A stretch of 19,741 bases of DNA from Spirochaeta sp. GTDB taxonomy: Bacteria; Spirochaetota; Spirochaetia; DSM-27196; SLAA01. Under the pieces are notes generated by a model. That model saw nothing but the letters and a program-made list of their open reading frames with translations. It was not told where the DNA came from and searched no databases. The stretch lies in assembly GCA_020201015.1 (NCBI GenBank), contig JAIVHN010000021.1, positions 1-19,741 on the forward strand, read 5' to 3'. Positions 1 to 5,986 of this stretch are shown in pieces. The translations under genes and the position numbers were made by a program. Positions within the stretch are counted from its first letter, which is position 1; each line of letters begins with the position of its first letter.

Positions 1-335
1 GTACTCAGGTGTTGTCCGGAGGCGAGCGGGTACGGTGTCTGCTCTCCCGAATGATGCTAACAGGCGGTAATGTGCTCATTCTTGATGAGCCAACAAATCA
101 CCTTGATCTGGAAGCAATCAATGCGCTGAACGACGGGTTAATTGAGTTTCCGGGGGTAGTGCTCTTTAATTCACATGACCATCAGTTTGTCGACAGTATT
201 GCTAACCGCATTGTCGAGATTACACCCAGCGGGGTGATTGATCGAATGATGAGCTTTGAAGATTACCTAAAGAATCCAGATGTTGCGCGTCTTCGCGACG
301 AGTTGTATCACGAGCATCTTCGCATAGCTCTCTAA
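1..335 (+). CDS. ABC-F family ATPase, C-terminal end (partial)
   Basis: This is the last ~110 residues of a protein whose 5' part lies outside the window; the frame is open from base 3. It shows the ABC signature LSGGERVR, then Walker B (VLILDEPTNHLD) and the H-loop SHDH, followed by a short tail. The DEPTNHLD form together with no membrane segments is typical of ABC-F proteins, which are soluble two-domain ATPases that bind the ribosome E site and modulate translation. The tail is short, as in YbiT-type members, so this looks like the second nucleotide-binding domain. The protein ends with TAA at 333-335 and converges on the photolyase gene 31 bp away. Which ABC-F subfamily it belongs to cannot be settled without the N-terminal half and linker. 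Confidence 0.9.
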   Translation, partial: TQVLSGGERVRCLLSRMMLTGGNVLILDEPTNHLDLEAINALNDGLIEFPGVVLFNSHDHQFVDSIANRIVEITPSGVIDRMMSFEDYLKNPDVARLRDELYHEHLRIAL

Positions 336-366
336 GCAGTGTGATGATCGATTTCGGGTTACCCGC

Positions 367-1740
367 TTATTCTGGGAGCCATTGCGCAGCATAGTCTTTG
401 ATCTTAAACTTGCGTTCCAGGCCGCCTGCATTCATGTACCGCACCTTACCGAAGACATCGCGCTCCGGCCAAGGGCGGTCATGTTTGCCAAAACACCATG
501 CCACACCGGTATACCCGTTTGCATCCCGCCCGTCGAGTTGGTAGGTATCGTTGAGCCTTACGGCAATCTCAAACGCTTCCTTTGGGTCTGGCCGCCATTC
601 CAGAATCTTTTTCCCCCAGTACATGCGCATGTATCCGTGCATTGCGCCGCTCTCCAGTAACTCTCTCTGGGCGGCGTTCCAGTACGGGTCCCCAGTCTCG
701 GCGTTTTGGAGCTGGCTCTCGGTGTAAATTGCGCGGCGGGTATCGCCACGATGTTCCTCAAGGGTTGTTCTTGCCCATGGAGGAAGACCTTCGTAACGGT
801 CGTAATGATGATTGTAGAATGCGTAGTTCATTGATAGCTCGCGGCGTACGACAAGTTCCTCAATATAGGCGCCTGCCCCTGCCAATCCGGAGCTACGGGC
901 CTCATGTGCAAGATACACTGGAGAGATCATCCCAAAGTGCAGGTAGGCACTCATGCGTGAGACGCAGTTGAGCGAGGGGTCACTACGTTGATCGTCGTAG
1001 CGTTCAAGTTTTGTGTCCAGGAATTCGCGAAAGAGGCGTTCAGCTGCTGATGTCCCACCGGCGTAGCGCGAAACCGGGCCCGGTTCAGGCTGAATACCAA
1101 GTTGTTTTTCCCGCGCTACAAGTTCTGCCGGACGGTGCACCGCATGTGCAAATGCACCCAGGTGCGGTTTCAGCTCACGGGAGGGGGTCTCGAGTTTTAG
1201 TTCCGGAACGGGGGATAGGAACTGTTCAAGCAGGGGAGTAATCTTTTTGCGGAGATTTGCAGCATTGTATTCCTCTTTTGTACTTGCCGTTTCTACCGGT
1301 ACTACCACATCGCCCTCGACCTGGTGCAACGAACATGCGAGGCTGGCGGCAGCTGTTGCTCTCCACTCACGTTGGATGCGTAGATACCCGCGGTCGGTGA
1401 CAACGAGTTGTGCTTCCTTGCCCAGTTCTACGGCTACGTCGGCAGGCGACCCCTCAAGCACGACAAGACGAATGCCGCGCGAGGCAAGCTCCATCTCAAG
1501 TTCCACGAGCCCTTCAAACAGAAAGTGATAGTGACGAAGTGTTGCACCGGGGAAGTTTGTGGTGAGTCCAAAACACACAATGAGCGGAAGCCTGCGGTGA
1601 TTGGCGCAGCTAATTGCATACTCCAAGGCATGGTTGTGTCGGGAGCGAAGCGACTGCTGCATCCAGTACAGCACATAACGACCGTCACCTTCAGGCTTGG
1701 AATTGAGTACTTGGATACGCTCTATTTGTTTGTGCGGCAT
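367..1740 (-). CDS. phrB: Class II deoxyribodipyrimidine (CPD) photolyase
   Basis: A 457-residue light-driven DNA repair flavoprotein that splits cyclobutane pyrimidine dimers using FADH-. The N-terminal alpha/beta domain begins VLYWMQQSLRSRHNHAL, the usual class II opening. The C-terminal FAD domain carries YLHFGMISP, EELVVRREL, WNAAQRELLESGAMHGYMRMYW, LDGRDANGYTGVAW and a final FGKVRYM block, all class II hallmarks, and length matches the family. The frame is open a further 104 codons upstream, but the start at 1740 is chosen because GGGAGGA lies 7 bases before this ATG and because conserved sequence begins right after it; the upstream extension is antisense to the response regulator. It is divergent from that regulator, with overlapping -10 elements between them. 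Photoreactivation suggests a habitat exposed to sunlight. Confidence 0.95.
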   Translation of the reverse strand: MPHKQIERIQVLNSKPEGDGRYVLYWMQQSLRSRHNHALEYAISCANHRRLPLIVCFGLTTNFPGATLRHYHFLFEGLVELEMELASRGIRLVVLEGSPADVAVELGKEAQLVVTDRGYLRIQREWRATAAASLACSLHQVEGDVVVPVETASTKEEYNAANLRKKITPLLEQFLSPVPELKLETPSRELKPHLGAFAHAVHRPAELVAREKQLGIQPEPGPVSRYAGGTSAAERLFREFLDTKLERYDDQRSDPSLNCVSRMSAYLHFGMISPVYLAHEARSSGLAGAGAYIEELVVRRELSMNYAFYNHHYDRYEGLPPWARTTLEEHRGDTRRAIYTESQLQNAETGDPYWNAAQRELLESGAMHGYMRMYWGKKILEWRPDPKEAFEIAVRLNDTYQLDGRDANGYTGVAWCFGKHDRPWPERDVFGKVRYMNAGGLERKFKIKDYAAQWLPE

Positions 1741-1771
1741 TGTTAGTTCCTCCCACCATGGGTACACTGCT

Positions 1772-1788
1772 GTATGCTGACTGCAAAG
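1772..1788. promoter_or_regulatory. Candidate autoregulatory dyad upstream of the sigma-54 activator
   Basis: GTATGC-tgact-GCAAAG: two 6-bp half-sites with a 5-bp spacer. It differs from the perfect dyad at 3289-3305 (CTATGC-N5-GCATAG) by one base in each half and keeps the same spacing. It sits immediately upstream of the TATACT -10 element of the response regulator gene and over the start region of photolyase transcription. If the regulator binds it, the effect would be autoregulation and possibly control of the photolyase. The match is seen in the sequence; binding is inferred. Confidence 0.4.
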
Positions 1789-1796
1789 ATTATACT
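1789..1796. promoter_or_regulatory. Overlapping divergent -10 elements
   Basis: On the + strand TATACT (1791-1796) is a 5/6 match to the sigma-70 -10 box and would start transcription about 1803, shortly before the response regulator. On the - strand TATAAT (1794-1789) is a perfect -10 box for the photolyase, giving a leader of about 40 nt that contains the GGGAGGA ribosome binding site. Neither has a good -35 at 17 bp, so both may need an activator or be weak. The two transcripts cannot easily be initiated at the same time. Confidence 0.4.
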
Positions 1797-1828
1797 GCGT
1801 ACCAGAGCAAGTTAGCATGGAGACGCGC

Positions 1829-3244
1829 ATGGAGCAACAAGAGTCGAACATCCTCATCGTTGACGATGAAGAACTCACCGCTGAGCTATACCAAGGAATG
1901 CTTGAAGAACATGGCTTTCCACGCCCCTTGTGCTGTAACGACAGCCGTGAGGTTATGAATATGCTCAAGCGTGAGAACATTTCCGTTCTCCTGCTTGATC
2001 TGAATATGCCCCATATTACAGGGCAGGAGTTGCTGCGAGGTGTTTCAGCCAATCATCCTGAGATTTCAGTGATCATACTTACCGGCGTCGATAAGGTTGA
2101 AACAGCGGTTGAGTGCATGAAGGTTGGAGCATTCGACTTCATGGTTAAGCCAGTTGACGAAAATCAGCTGGTGAACTCCGTGAAACACGCTTTGCAAATC
2201 CGGGCGCTGCAGAGTGAAGTACGGATTCTTGCTGGCTCCGGTTCACAGGTGAAGCTCAAAAATCCTGAGGCTTTTGCAGACATTATCACCGCCAGCCCAA
2301 ATGTGCGGAAAACTCTGGCTTATATCGAGGCCGTTGCAGCCAGTCCTAAGGCTGTCCTCATAAGTGGAGAAAGCGGTACTGGTAAGGAGCTTGCGGCTCG
2401 CGCGGTGCATAGCGTAAGCGGTAGAAGCGGGGAGTTCGTAAGTGTGAACGTTTCGGGACTCGACGATACCATGTTTTCGGATACCTTGTTCGGCCATAAG
2501 CGTGGCGCATTCACTGGTGCCGACCGCGAACGTGCGGGTCTTGTAGAGCGAGCGGCAGGGGGCACACTGTTTCTTGATGAGATCGGTGACTTGGAACCAG
2601 CACCGCAGGTCAAACTTTTGCGACTACTCCAGGAAGGGGAGTACTATCAGCTCGGCTCGGACCGACCGCAGAAGGCACAAACTCGGATTGTTGCCGCTAC
2701 AAACGCAGATCTCTATCTCAAGCAAGCAGACGGCAGCTTCCGGCGAGATCTGTATTATAGACTTATTGCTCACCATGTTGAATTACCACCACTGCGCCGT
2801 CGCACTGAAGATATCCCGGTGTTGTTTGATCACTTCCTGGCCGAGACCGCGCGGGCTTTGAGCAAGCGTGTACCAACCGTGCCTGAACAGCTGTACACGC
2901 TGCTTGCTGTTTACTCCTTTCCTGGAAACGTCCGCGAACTTCAGTCCATGGTGTACGATGCATTGTCGCGGCATGAGGGCGGTGTTCTTTCGCTTAGCGC
3001 CTTTCGTGAGCATGTAGAACGATCCAGAGAGGATGCCCTTGCTGGAAATGTCGCCGATGAAACGTACGGTGAGCATGAGCGAATCAGTTATCGCGGTGAG
3101 TTTCCCAAACTTTCCGAGGTAGAAGAGTATTTTGTCCAAGAAGCCCTTGCCAAAACCGGCGGCAACCAGTCCCTGGCGGCTCGTCTTTTGGGCGTCTCGC
3201 AAAGCACACTGAGCCGCCGTCTTAGCGAGCGTCCCAAGACCTAA
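1829..3244 (+). CDS. NtrC-family sigma-54-dependent response regulator
   Basis: A 471-residue activator with three parts. Receiver domain (about 6-122): acidic pair D12/D13, phospho-acceptor D57 in LLLDLNMP, K107. AAA+ sigma-54 activation domain (about 150-380): Walker A GESGTGKE (180-187), the sigma-54 contact loop GAFTGA (226-231), Walker B GGTLFLDE (244-251) and the PPLRRR/PGNVREL blocks. C-terminal Fis-type helix-turn-helix (about 446-466). All key residues are intact, so it should activate -24/-12 promoters when phosphorylated. Start choice: ATG at 1829 has GGAG six bases upstream; an in-frame ATG at 1817 adds METR but lacks a ribosome binding site. No histidine kinase is adjacent, so it is an orphan regulator here. 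The consensus sigma-54 promoter 220 bp downstream is its most obvious target. Confidence 0.93.
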   Translation: MEQQESNILIVDDEELTAELYQGMLEEHGFPRPLCCNDSREVMNMLKRENISVLLLDLNMPHITGQELLRGVSANHPEISVIILTGVDKVETAVECMKVGAFDFMVKPVDENQLVNSVKHALQIRALQSEVRILAGSGSQVKLKNPEAFADIITASPNVRKTLAYIEAVAASPKAVLISGESGTGKELAARAVHSVSGRSGEFVSVNVSGLDDTMFSDTLFGHKRGAFTGADRERAGLVERAAGGTLFLDEIGDLEPAPQVKLLRLLQEGEYYQLGSDRPQKAQTRIVAATNADLYLKQADGSFRRDLYYRLIAHHVELPPLRRRTEDIPVLFDHFLAETARALSKRVPTVPEQLYTLLAVYSFPGNVRELQSMVYDALSRHEGGVLSLSAFREHVERSREDALAGNVADETYGEHERISYRGEFPKLSEVEEYFVQEALAKTGGNQSLAARLLGVSQSTLSRRLSERPKT

Positions 3245-3288
3245 GCTCCTGCTTTTGCCGGGTTGGAAAATGCCGGTTGTCTAAACGC

Positions 3289-3305
3289 CTATGCAGCACG
3301 CATAG
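3289..3305. promoter_or_regulatory. 17-bp dyad, candidate upstream activator site 1
   Basis: CTATGC-agcac-GCATAG, perfect 6-bp arms with a 5-bp spacer. Its centre (3297) is about 197 bp upstream of the predicted sigma-54 start site, within the usual range for enhancers bound by NtrC-type activators. The same architecture recurs at 3373-3389 and 1772-1788. Confidence 0.45.
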
Positions 3306-3372
3306 CTCATTCAGTATGAATAACACCTAAACCTCTACGATACAACTACATAGCGCTGAATTGACGATAAAC

Positions 3373-3389
3373 TCATGCATAATGCATAG
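3373..3389. promoter_or_regulatory. 17-bp dyad, candidate upstream activator site 2
   Basis: TCATGC-ataat-GCATAG: right half identical to site 1, left half 4/6, same 5-bp spacer. Its centre (3381) is exactly 84 bp from that of site 1, which is eight helical turns, so both would face the same side of the DNA. It lies about 113 bp upstream of the predicted start site. Confidence 0.4.
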
Positions 3390-3416
3390 GCATGGGCTAC
3401 GTTACGATCACGCGAG

Positions 3417-3444
3417 GTTTGCTGCTAAAACCTTTTCAGCAAAC
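3417..3444. repeat. 8-bp inverted repeat upstream of the sigma-54 promoter
   Basis: GTTTGCTG at 3417-3424 and CAGCAAAC at 3437-3444 are perfect complements separated by 12 bases. It could be a protein site at about -64 of the sigma-54 transcript, or an RNA hairpin ending the regulator mRNA, although no clear T-run follows on either strand. Its sequence does not resemble the other dyads. Confidence 0.4.
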
Positions 3445-3466
3445 AAGTTAGAAGTTTTGCATGGGG

Positions 3467-3483
3467 TTGGCACATGGATTGCA
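3467..3483 (+). promoter_or_regulatory. Consensus sigma-54 (-24/-12) promoter
   Basis: TTGGCAC-atgga-TTGCA matches the RpoN consensus in both elements, with the invariant GG (3469-3470) and GC (3481-3482) exactly 12 bp apart. The predicted start is near 3494. No + strand gene follows for 2 kb; instead an intrinsic-terminator-like hairpin lies at 3593-3614. It is 220 bp downstream of an NtrC-type activator and is preceded by two matching dyads at enhancer distance. Confidence 0.7.
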
Positions 3484-3493
3484 CTGTAGTTAG

Positions 3494-3620
3494 TGGAAAG
3501 ATAGAAAAAATAGATAAAAGCCATTTCAAACTACGGTTAAAAACCAAGGTAAGAAATGATAAGTAAAAACGTATGTAAAAATCAAAGTAAAAAGCCGACG
3601 CTCGCGCGTCGGCTCTTCTT
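3494..3620 (+). ncRNA. Candidate sigma-54-dependent small RNA
   Basis: A transcript of about 125 nt is predicted from the -24/-12 promoter to the end of the GC-rich hairpin at 3593-3614, followed by the U-rich stretch CTTCTT. The body is very A-rich and contains a small GGTT/AACC hairpin (3535-3545) and three copies of GTAAAAA starting at 3563, 3575 and 3587, exactly 12 nt apart, plus a degenerate copy at 3549. The only start codon with a ribosome-binding-like sequence (ATG 3556) opens a frame that reads through the terminator hairpin and then antisense to the neighbouring gene, so a small protein is unlikely. The gene is an inference from promoter plus terminator; RNA existence is unproven. 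The + strand termination signal is weaker than the - strand one. Confidence 0.42.
3593..3614 (-). terminator. Intrinsic terminator of the minus-strand gene pair (possibly bidirectional)
   Basis: AGCCGACGC-tcgc-GCGTCGGCT forms a perfect 9-bp stem with a 4-base loop. On the - strand it is followed by TTTTTACTTTGATTTTTAC, a good U-tract, and lies 47 bp past the stop of the 3661-5031 gene. On the + strand it is followed by CTTCTTCC, a poorer U-tract, so it may also end the candidate small RNA. Confidence 0.8.
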
Positions 3621-3660
3621 CCAATTATGTACAATAGAGTCGAATCTAATTGAGGCTGCT

Positions 3661-5031
3661 TTATCTCTCGCTGCCCTCGGCAGTTTCTGGCAAGACAGCC
3701 ATAAGCGACTCAATTTGTTCCTTGAGTTTGAGAAGCTCACTGGGAAGTTTATCCTTCCAGCGACGATACTCTCCCCCAAGCGCGTTCATGAGTCCAAGGT
3801 AATACCCAATGCCGCTCAAGAGGTTGTCACGATAGCTCCGGAAGGCTTCCGCGCCAGCCTCGCCACCTGAGCGCATTCCCTCGGTGAGTTCGTCAGCGAG
3901 ATGAGCCACATAGAGTTTTAGCTCGTTGACAAACATGTGTGGCCGATCAATACCGTTAAGTAAGTCAAGTCTACCGTAGATATGGTCAATCATCTCGTGA
4001 AGTTTAGTTACCCGTGGGAAAAATGCTAAGTTCGGGCCTGGGCATACCGCAGGCGTTGCGTCCTTCCCGTAGCGGCCGGTGCCGTAGAGAATTTCCACCG
4101 ATCCGGATAGATCTCGACAAATGCATGCACGTTCAACAATTTCATTGTAGCGCCGTTCTCTCGCGGAACTTTCAAGCCCAAGTTCGTCTAACTCGGCAAT
4201 TTTTTGTTTCTGGTATGCGTTTGAAGCGACACAGATAGGACGTTCGGTAAACTCGGTATTGAACTTAAGGTACCCTTTCGGACATGAGCTTCCGGGTTTT
4301 CCTTCGCTGATAAGGCGTTGTTTGTACAGCTCCGCTGCAGAGTTCAAGAGGTTACTGAATCTGACACCTAAAGGTGAGGCGCCGCTTGAGACGATATCTG
4401 CCTCGCCTGCTGACGCCAGCTTGTTGAGGGTGTCTTGGTCGAGATTTACAGCCTCCGGCACAAGTAAGAAGGGTGAGCCCCAACCGACTGCATCGATTTC
4501 ATAGTTATCCATGAGAAAACTATGCTCAAGGGCCGTGCCGACTCCACCTTGTACCGTTACACGAAAACTGGGGCGTTCCGGCTCTGAGCCGCTCAGCTTG
4601 CTTACCGCGCCGCGGTAGACCTCGTATGTCGACTCAAGTAGCTCCTCACGGCGAGTCTTGAAGTCCTCCAAGATTGGGCCAAGCAGAATGCCGTCGGTGG
4701 CAAAGGTGTGCCCGCCACAGTTAAGGCCGGACTCAATGCGGAATTCCGATATCCAGAGGCCGCTGCGGGCAAACATTTTTGCCTGGGTGAGTGCAGACCG
4801 GAAATCACTGACCTTGAGGATTATTTTTTTGCGGAAGTATCCGCTTGCATCGGCATGAAAGTCCGCAAAATTGCCAATATGCTTGGCAAGGCGACGGTTA
4901 AAACCGGCCGACAAGACCACACCCGACTCGAGCTCACTCTCGGCAAACCCTTGCAGAGCGGACATCGCGTCTGCGTATTCCGGCGGTAATTGTTTTCCGT
5001 CGCGATAGCGATCACTGTCGACCTTGACCAT
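3661..5031 (-). CDS. Conserved protein of unknown function, C-terminal part (probably one gene with 5043-5312)
   Basis: A 456-residue soluble protein. It has a segment ESGLNCGGHTFATDGILLGPILEDF (about 101-125 region) and a glycine-rich VQGGVGTALEH, which have the look of a phosphate/flavin-binding TIM-barrel such as nitronate monooxygenase-like proteins, then a Cys-rich half: SSCPKGYL, RPICVAS, ACICRD, AVCPGPNLAFF. The cysteines suggest a metal or Fe-S site. I recall uncharacterised full-length relatives in which this part and the product of 5043-5312 are one chain; I cannot name a function. In this frame the residues before the ATG read EVETNI, and the family-like sequence seems to begin upstream of the ATG, pointing to a frameshift or deletion at about 5030-5050 rather than a genuine start. 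No strong ribosome binding site precedes the ATG. A terminator follows at 3593-3614. Confidence 0.65.
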   Translation of the reverse strand: MVKVDSDRYRDGKQLPPEYADAMSALQGFAESELESGVVLSAGFNRRLAKHIGNFADFHADASGYFRKKIILKVSDFRSALTQAKMFARSGLWISEFRIESGLNCGGHTFATDGILLGPILEDFKTRREELLESTYEVYRGAVSKLSGSEPERPSFRVTVQGGVGTALEHSFLMDNYEIDAVGWGSPFLLVPEAVNLDQDTLNKLASAGEADIVSSGASPLGVRFSNLLNSAAELYKQRLISEGKPGSSCPKGYLKFNTEFTERPICVASNAYQKQKIAELDELGLESSARERRYNEIVERACICRDLSGSVEILYGTGRYGKDATPAVCPGPNLAFFPRVTKLHEMIDHIYGRLDLLNGIDRPHMFVNELKLYVAHLADELTEGMRSGGEAGAEAFRSYRDNLLSGIGYYLGLMNALGGEYRRWKDKLPSELLKLKEQIESLMAVLPETAEGSER

Positions 5032-5042
5032 GATGTTGGTCT

Positions 5043-5312
5043 CTACCTCACCCGGTCGAACCGCGGTACCATAGTGTTAACTAGATTAAGGTAGGCCGTA
5101 AAACGGGCGGCACGGGGGTTATCATAAGACTTATCTATAGGTTCGTAGGTCTCACCGCGCTCCTTGAGGTAGTGAGCTCGTAGCTCCTCGGCCAGTTCAT
5201 CGTCCACAAGCGAAATAACAGAGGTAATGCCGAACTGAGCTACCTTGACGGGCGTGTCGACCGAGTATCCGATTCCCAGAACCGGTATATGAAAATTATG
5301 ATGTGTTTGCAC
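5043..5312 (-). CDS. N-terminal fragment of the same conserved unknown protein
   Basis: An 89-residue product starting at a GTG (5312-5310) that is preceded by an excellent ribosome binding site. It reads FHIPVLGIGYSVDTPVKVA then FGITSVISLVDDELAEEL, like the first beta/alpha units of a TIM barrel, and stops 11 bp before the ATG of the downstream frame. Alone it is too short to be a folded barrel. With the next frame it would form a protein of about 550 residues or more. The frame is open to an ATG at 5354, but that extension has no ribosome binding site. Either the gene is broken by a deletion/frameshift, or the two parts are made separately by translational coupling; I favour a break. Confidence 0.6.
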   Translation of the reverse strand: MQTHHNFHIPVLGIGYSVDTPVKVAQFGITSVISLVDDELAEELRAHYLKERGETYEPIDKSYDNPRAARFTAYLNLVNTMVPRFDRVR

Positions 5313-5319
5313 GTTGTAA

Positions 5320-5326
5320 CTCCTTT
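5320..5326 (-). promoter_or_regulatory. Ribosome binding site deciding a GTG start
   Basis: On the - strand AAAGGAG lies 7 bases before GTG (5312-5310). This decides the start of the N-terminal fragment, which would otherwise be called at ATG 5354. Confidence 0.75.
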
Positions 5327-5429
5327 GCCGGTACGGCTCAGCATGGTGCTGCATTGCCGTACATCTGTCGCATAATCACCCTTACTATACCTGCTCAAGA
5401 GGCTCCTGTCGCCCCATAAAGACAAACCC

Positions 5430-5439
5430 AAAAAAAAAA
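5430..5439 (+). repeat. Homopolymer A10 tract between divergent genes
   Basis: Ten consecutive A in the region between the 5312 (-) and 5522 (+) start codons. On the - strand the T10 run follows the short imperfect hairpin ATCG-tcgg-CGAT, so it can look like a weak terminator. Its length makes it prone to slippage. Confidence 0.7.
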
Positions 5440-5465
5440 TCGCCGACGATGTCCGCATTTAGTAT

Positions 5466-5498
5466 AGACTTGCAAGTCTCGGGTGTTTTCGTTATAAG
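5466..5498 (+). promoter_or_regulatory. Sigma-70-type promoter with a 14-bp palindrome over its -35
   Basis: TTGCAA (5470-5475) and TATAAG (5493-5498) are 17 bp apart, a reasonable sigma-70 promoter with a start near 5505. The -35 is embedded in the perfect palindrome AGACTTGCAAGTCT (5466-5479), placed like an operator. GGAGG (5506-5510) follows, 11 bases before the ATG of the CheY-like gene. Confidence 0.5.
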
Positions 5499-5521
5499 AT
5501 AGACTGGAGGCGGTTTGAATA

Positions 5522-5959
5522 ATGAAGAGTAAAGTTGACTTTCCTAGCATGAACGAGAAAGAGCCGGAAGGATGGAAATCTGACGGTACTCCGTATCGCG
5601 TAATGATTGTAGACGACTCAATGTTCATTGCCAAGCAGCTTGGCCAAGTTCTCACTTCTGCTGGCTTTGACGTTGCAGCTACCGCTTCGAACGGCGAGGA
5701 AGCAGTAGAGAAGTACAAAGAACTGCATCCAAAGCTCGATCTCGTCACCATGGACATTACCATGCCGAAAATGGACGGAGTTACGGCTCTTGAGAAAATC
5801 ATTGAGTTCGATAAAGAGGCTTCGGTGGTCATGATTAGCGCGCTCGGCAAGAATGATCTTGTAAAAGACTCTCTCATGAAGGGTGCCAAAAACTATATAG
5901 TTAAGCCGCTCGACAGAAAGAAGGTTCTTGAACGAATCCTCATGGCGTTAAAGAAGTAA
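5522..5959 (+). CDS. CheY-like single-domain response regulator (spirochaetal type)
   Basis: A 145-residue receiver with no output domain. Residues 1-26 are a charged extension ending KSDGTPYRV, which I associate with spirochaetal receivers; the receiver proper starts at VMIVDDS. Phosphorylation-site residues are all present: D31/D32, D78 in MDITMP, S106 in MISALG and K128 in VKPLD. It should transmit phosphorylation by protein-protein contact, as in chemotaxis or a phosphorelay, rather than by DNA binding. No kinase or chemotaxis gene is adjacent. It has its own promoter, and the importer operon begins 27 bp after its stop, so read-through into that operon is possible. Note the broad similarity to CheY does not by itself show a flagellar role. 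Confidence 0.92.
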   Translation: MKSKVDFPSMNEKEPEGWKSDGTPYRVMIVDDSMFIAKQLGQVLTSAGFDVAATASNGEEAVEKYKELHPKLDLVTMDITMPKMDGVTALEKIIEFDKEASVVMISALGKNDLVKDSLMKGAKNYIVKPLDRKKVLERILMALKK

Positions 5960-5986
5960 ACGCGTTCGGCGCGGCGCTTCATCGGA

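Noticed and set aside
336..366. Terminator between the ABC-F and photolyase genes (CGGG-tta-CCCG)
   Set aside because: Stem of 4 bp and no T-run on either strand; not enough to call.
582..1528. Several + strand frames of 76-129 codons opposite the photolyase gene
   Set aside because: Shadows of a well-supported gene, with no ribosome binding sites or recognisable domains.
1741..2052. 104-codon N-terminal extension of the photolyase frame
   Set aside because: It is antisense to the response regulator, has no family similarity, and a good ribosome binding site precedes the ATG at 1740.
3556..3870. 104-codon + strand frame beginning inside the candidate RNA
   Set aside because: It runs through the terminator hairpin and then antisense through the 3661-5031 gene; the amino acid composition is that of a shadow frame.
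5430..5460. Intrinsic terminator on the minus strand at the A10/T10 run
   Set aside because: The possible stem is only 4 bp and no minus-strand gene ends there; it lies in a divergent promoter region.
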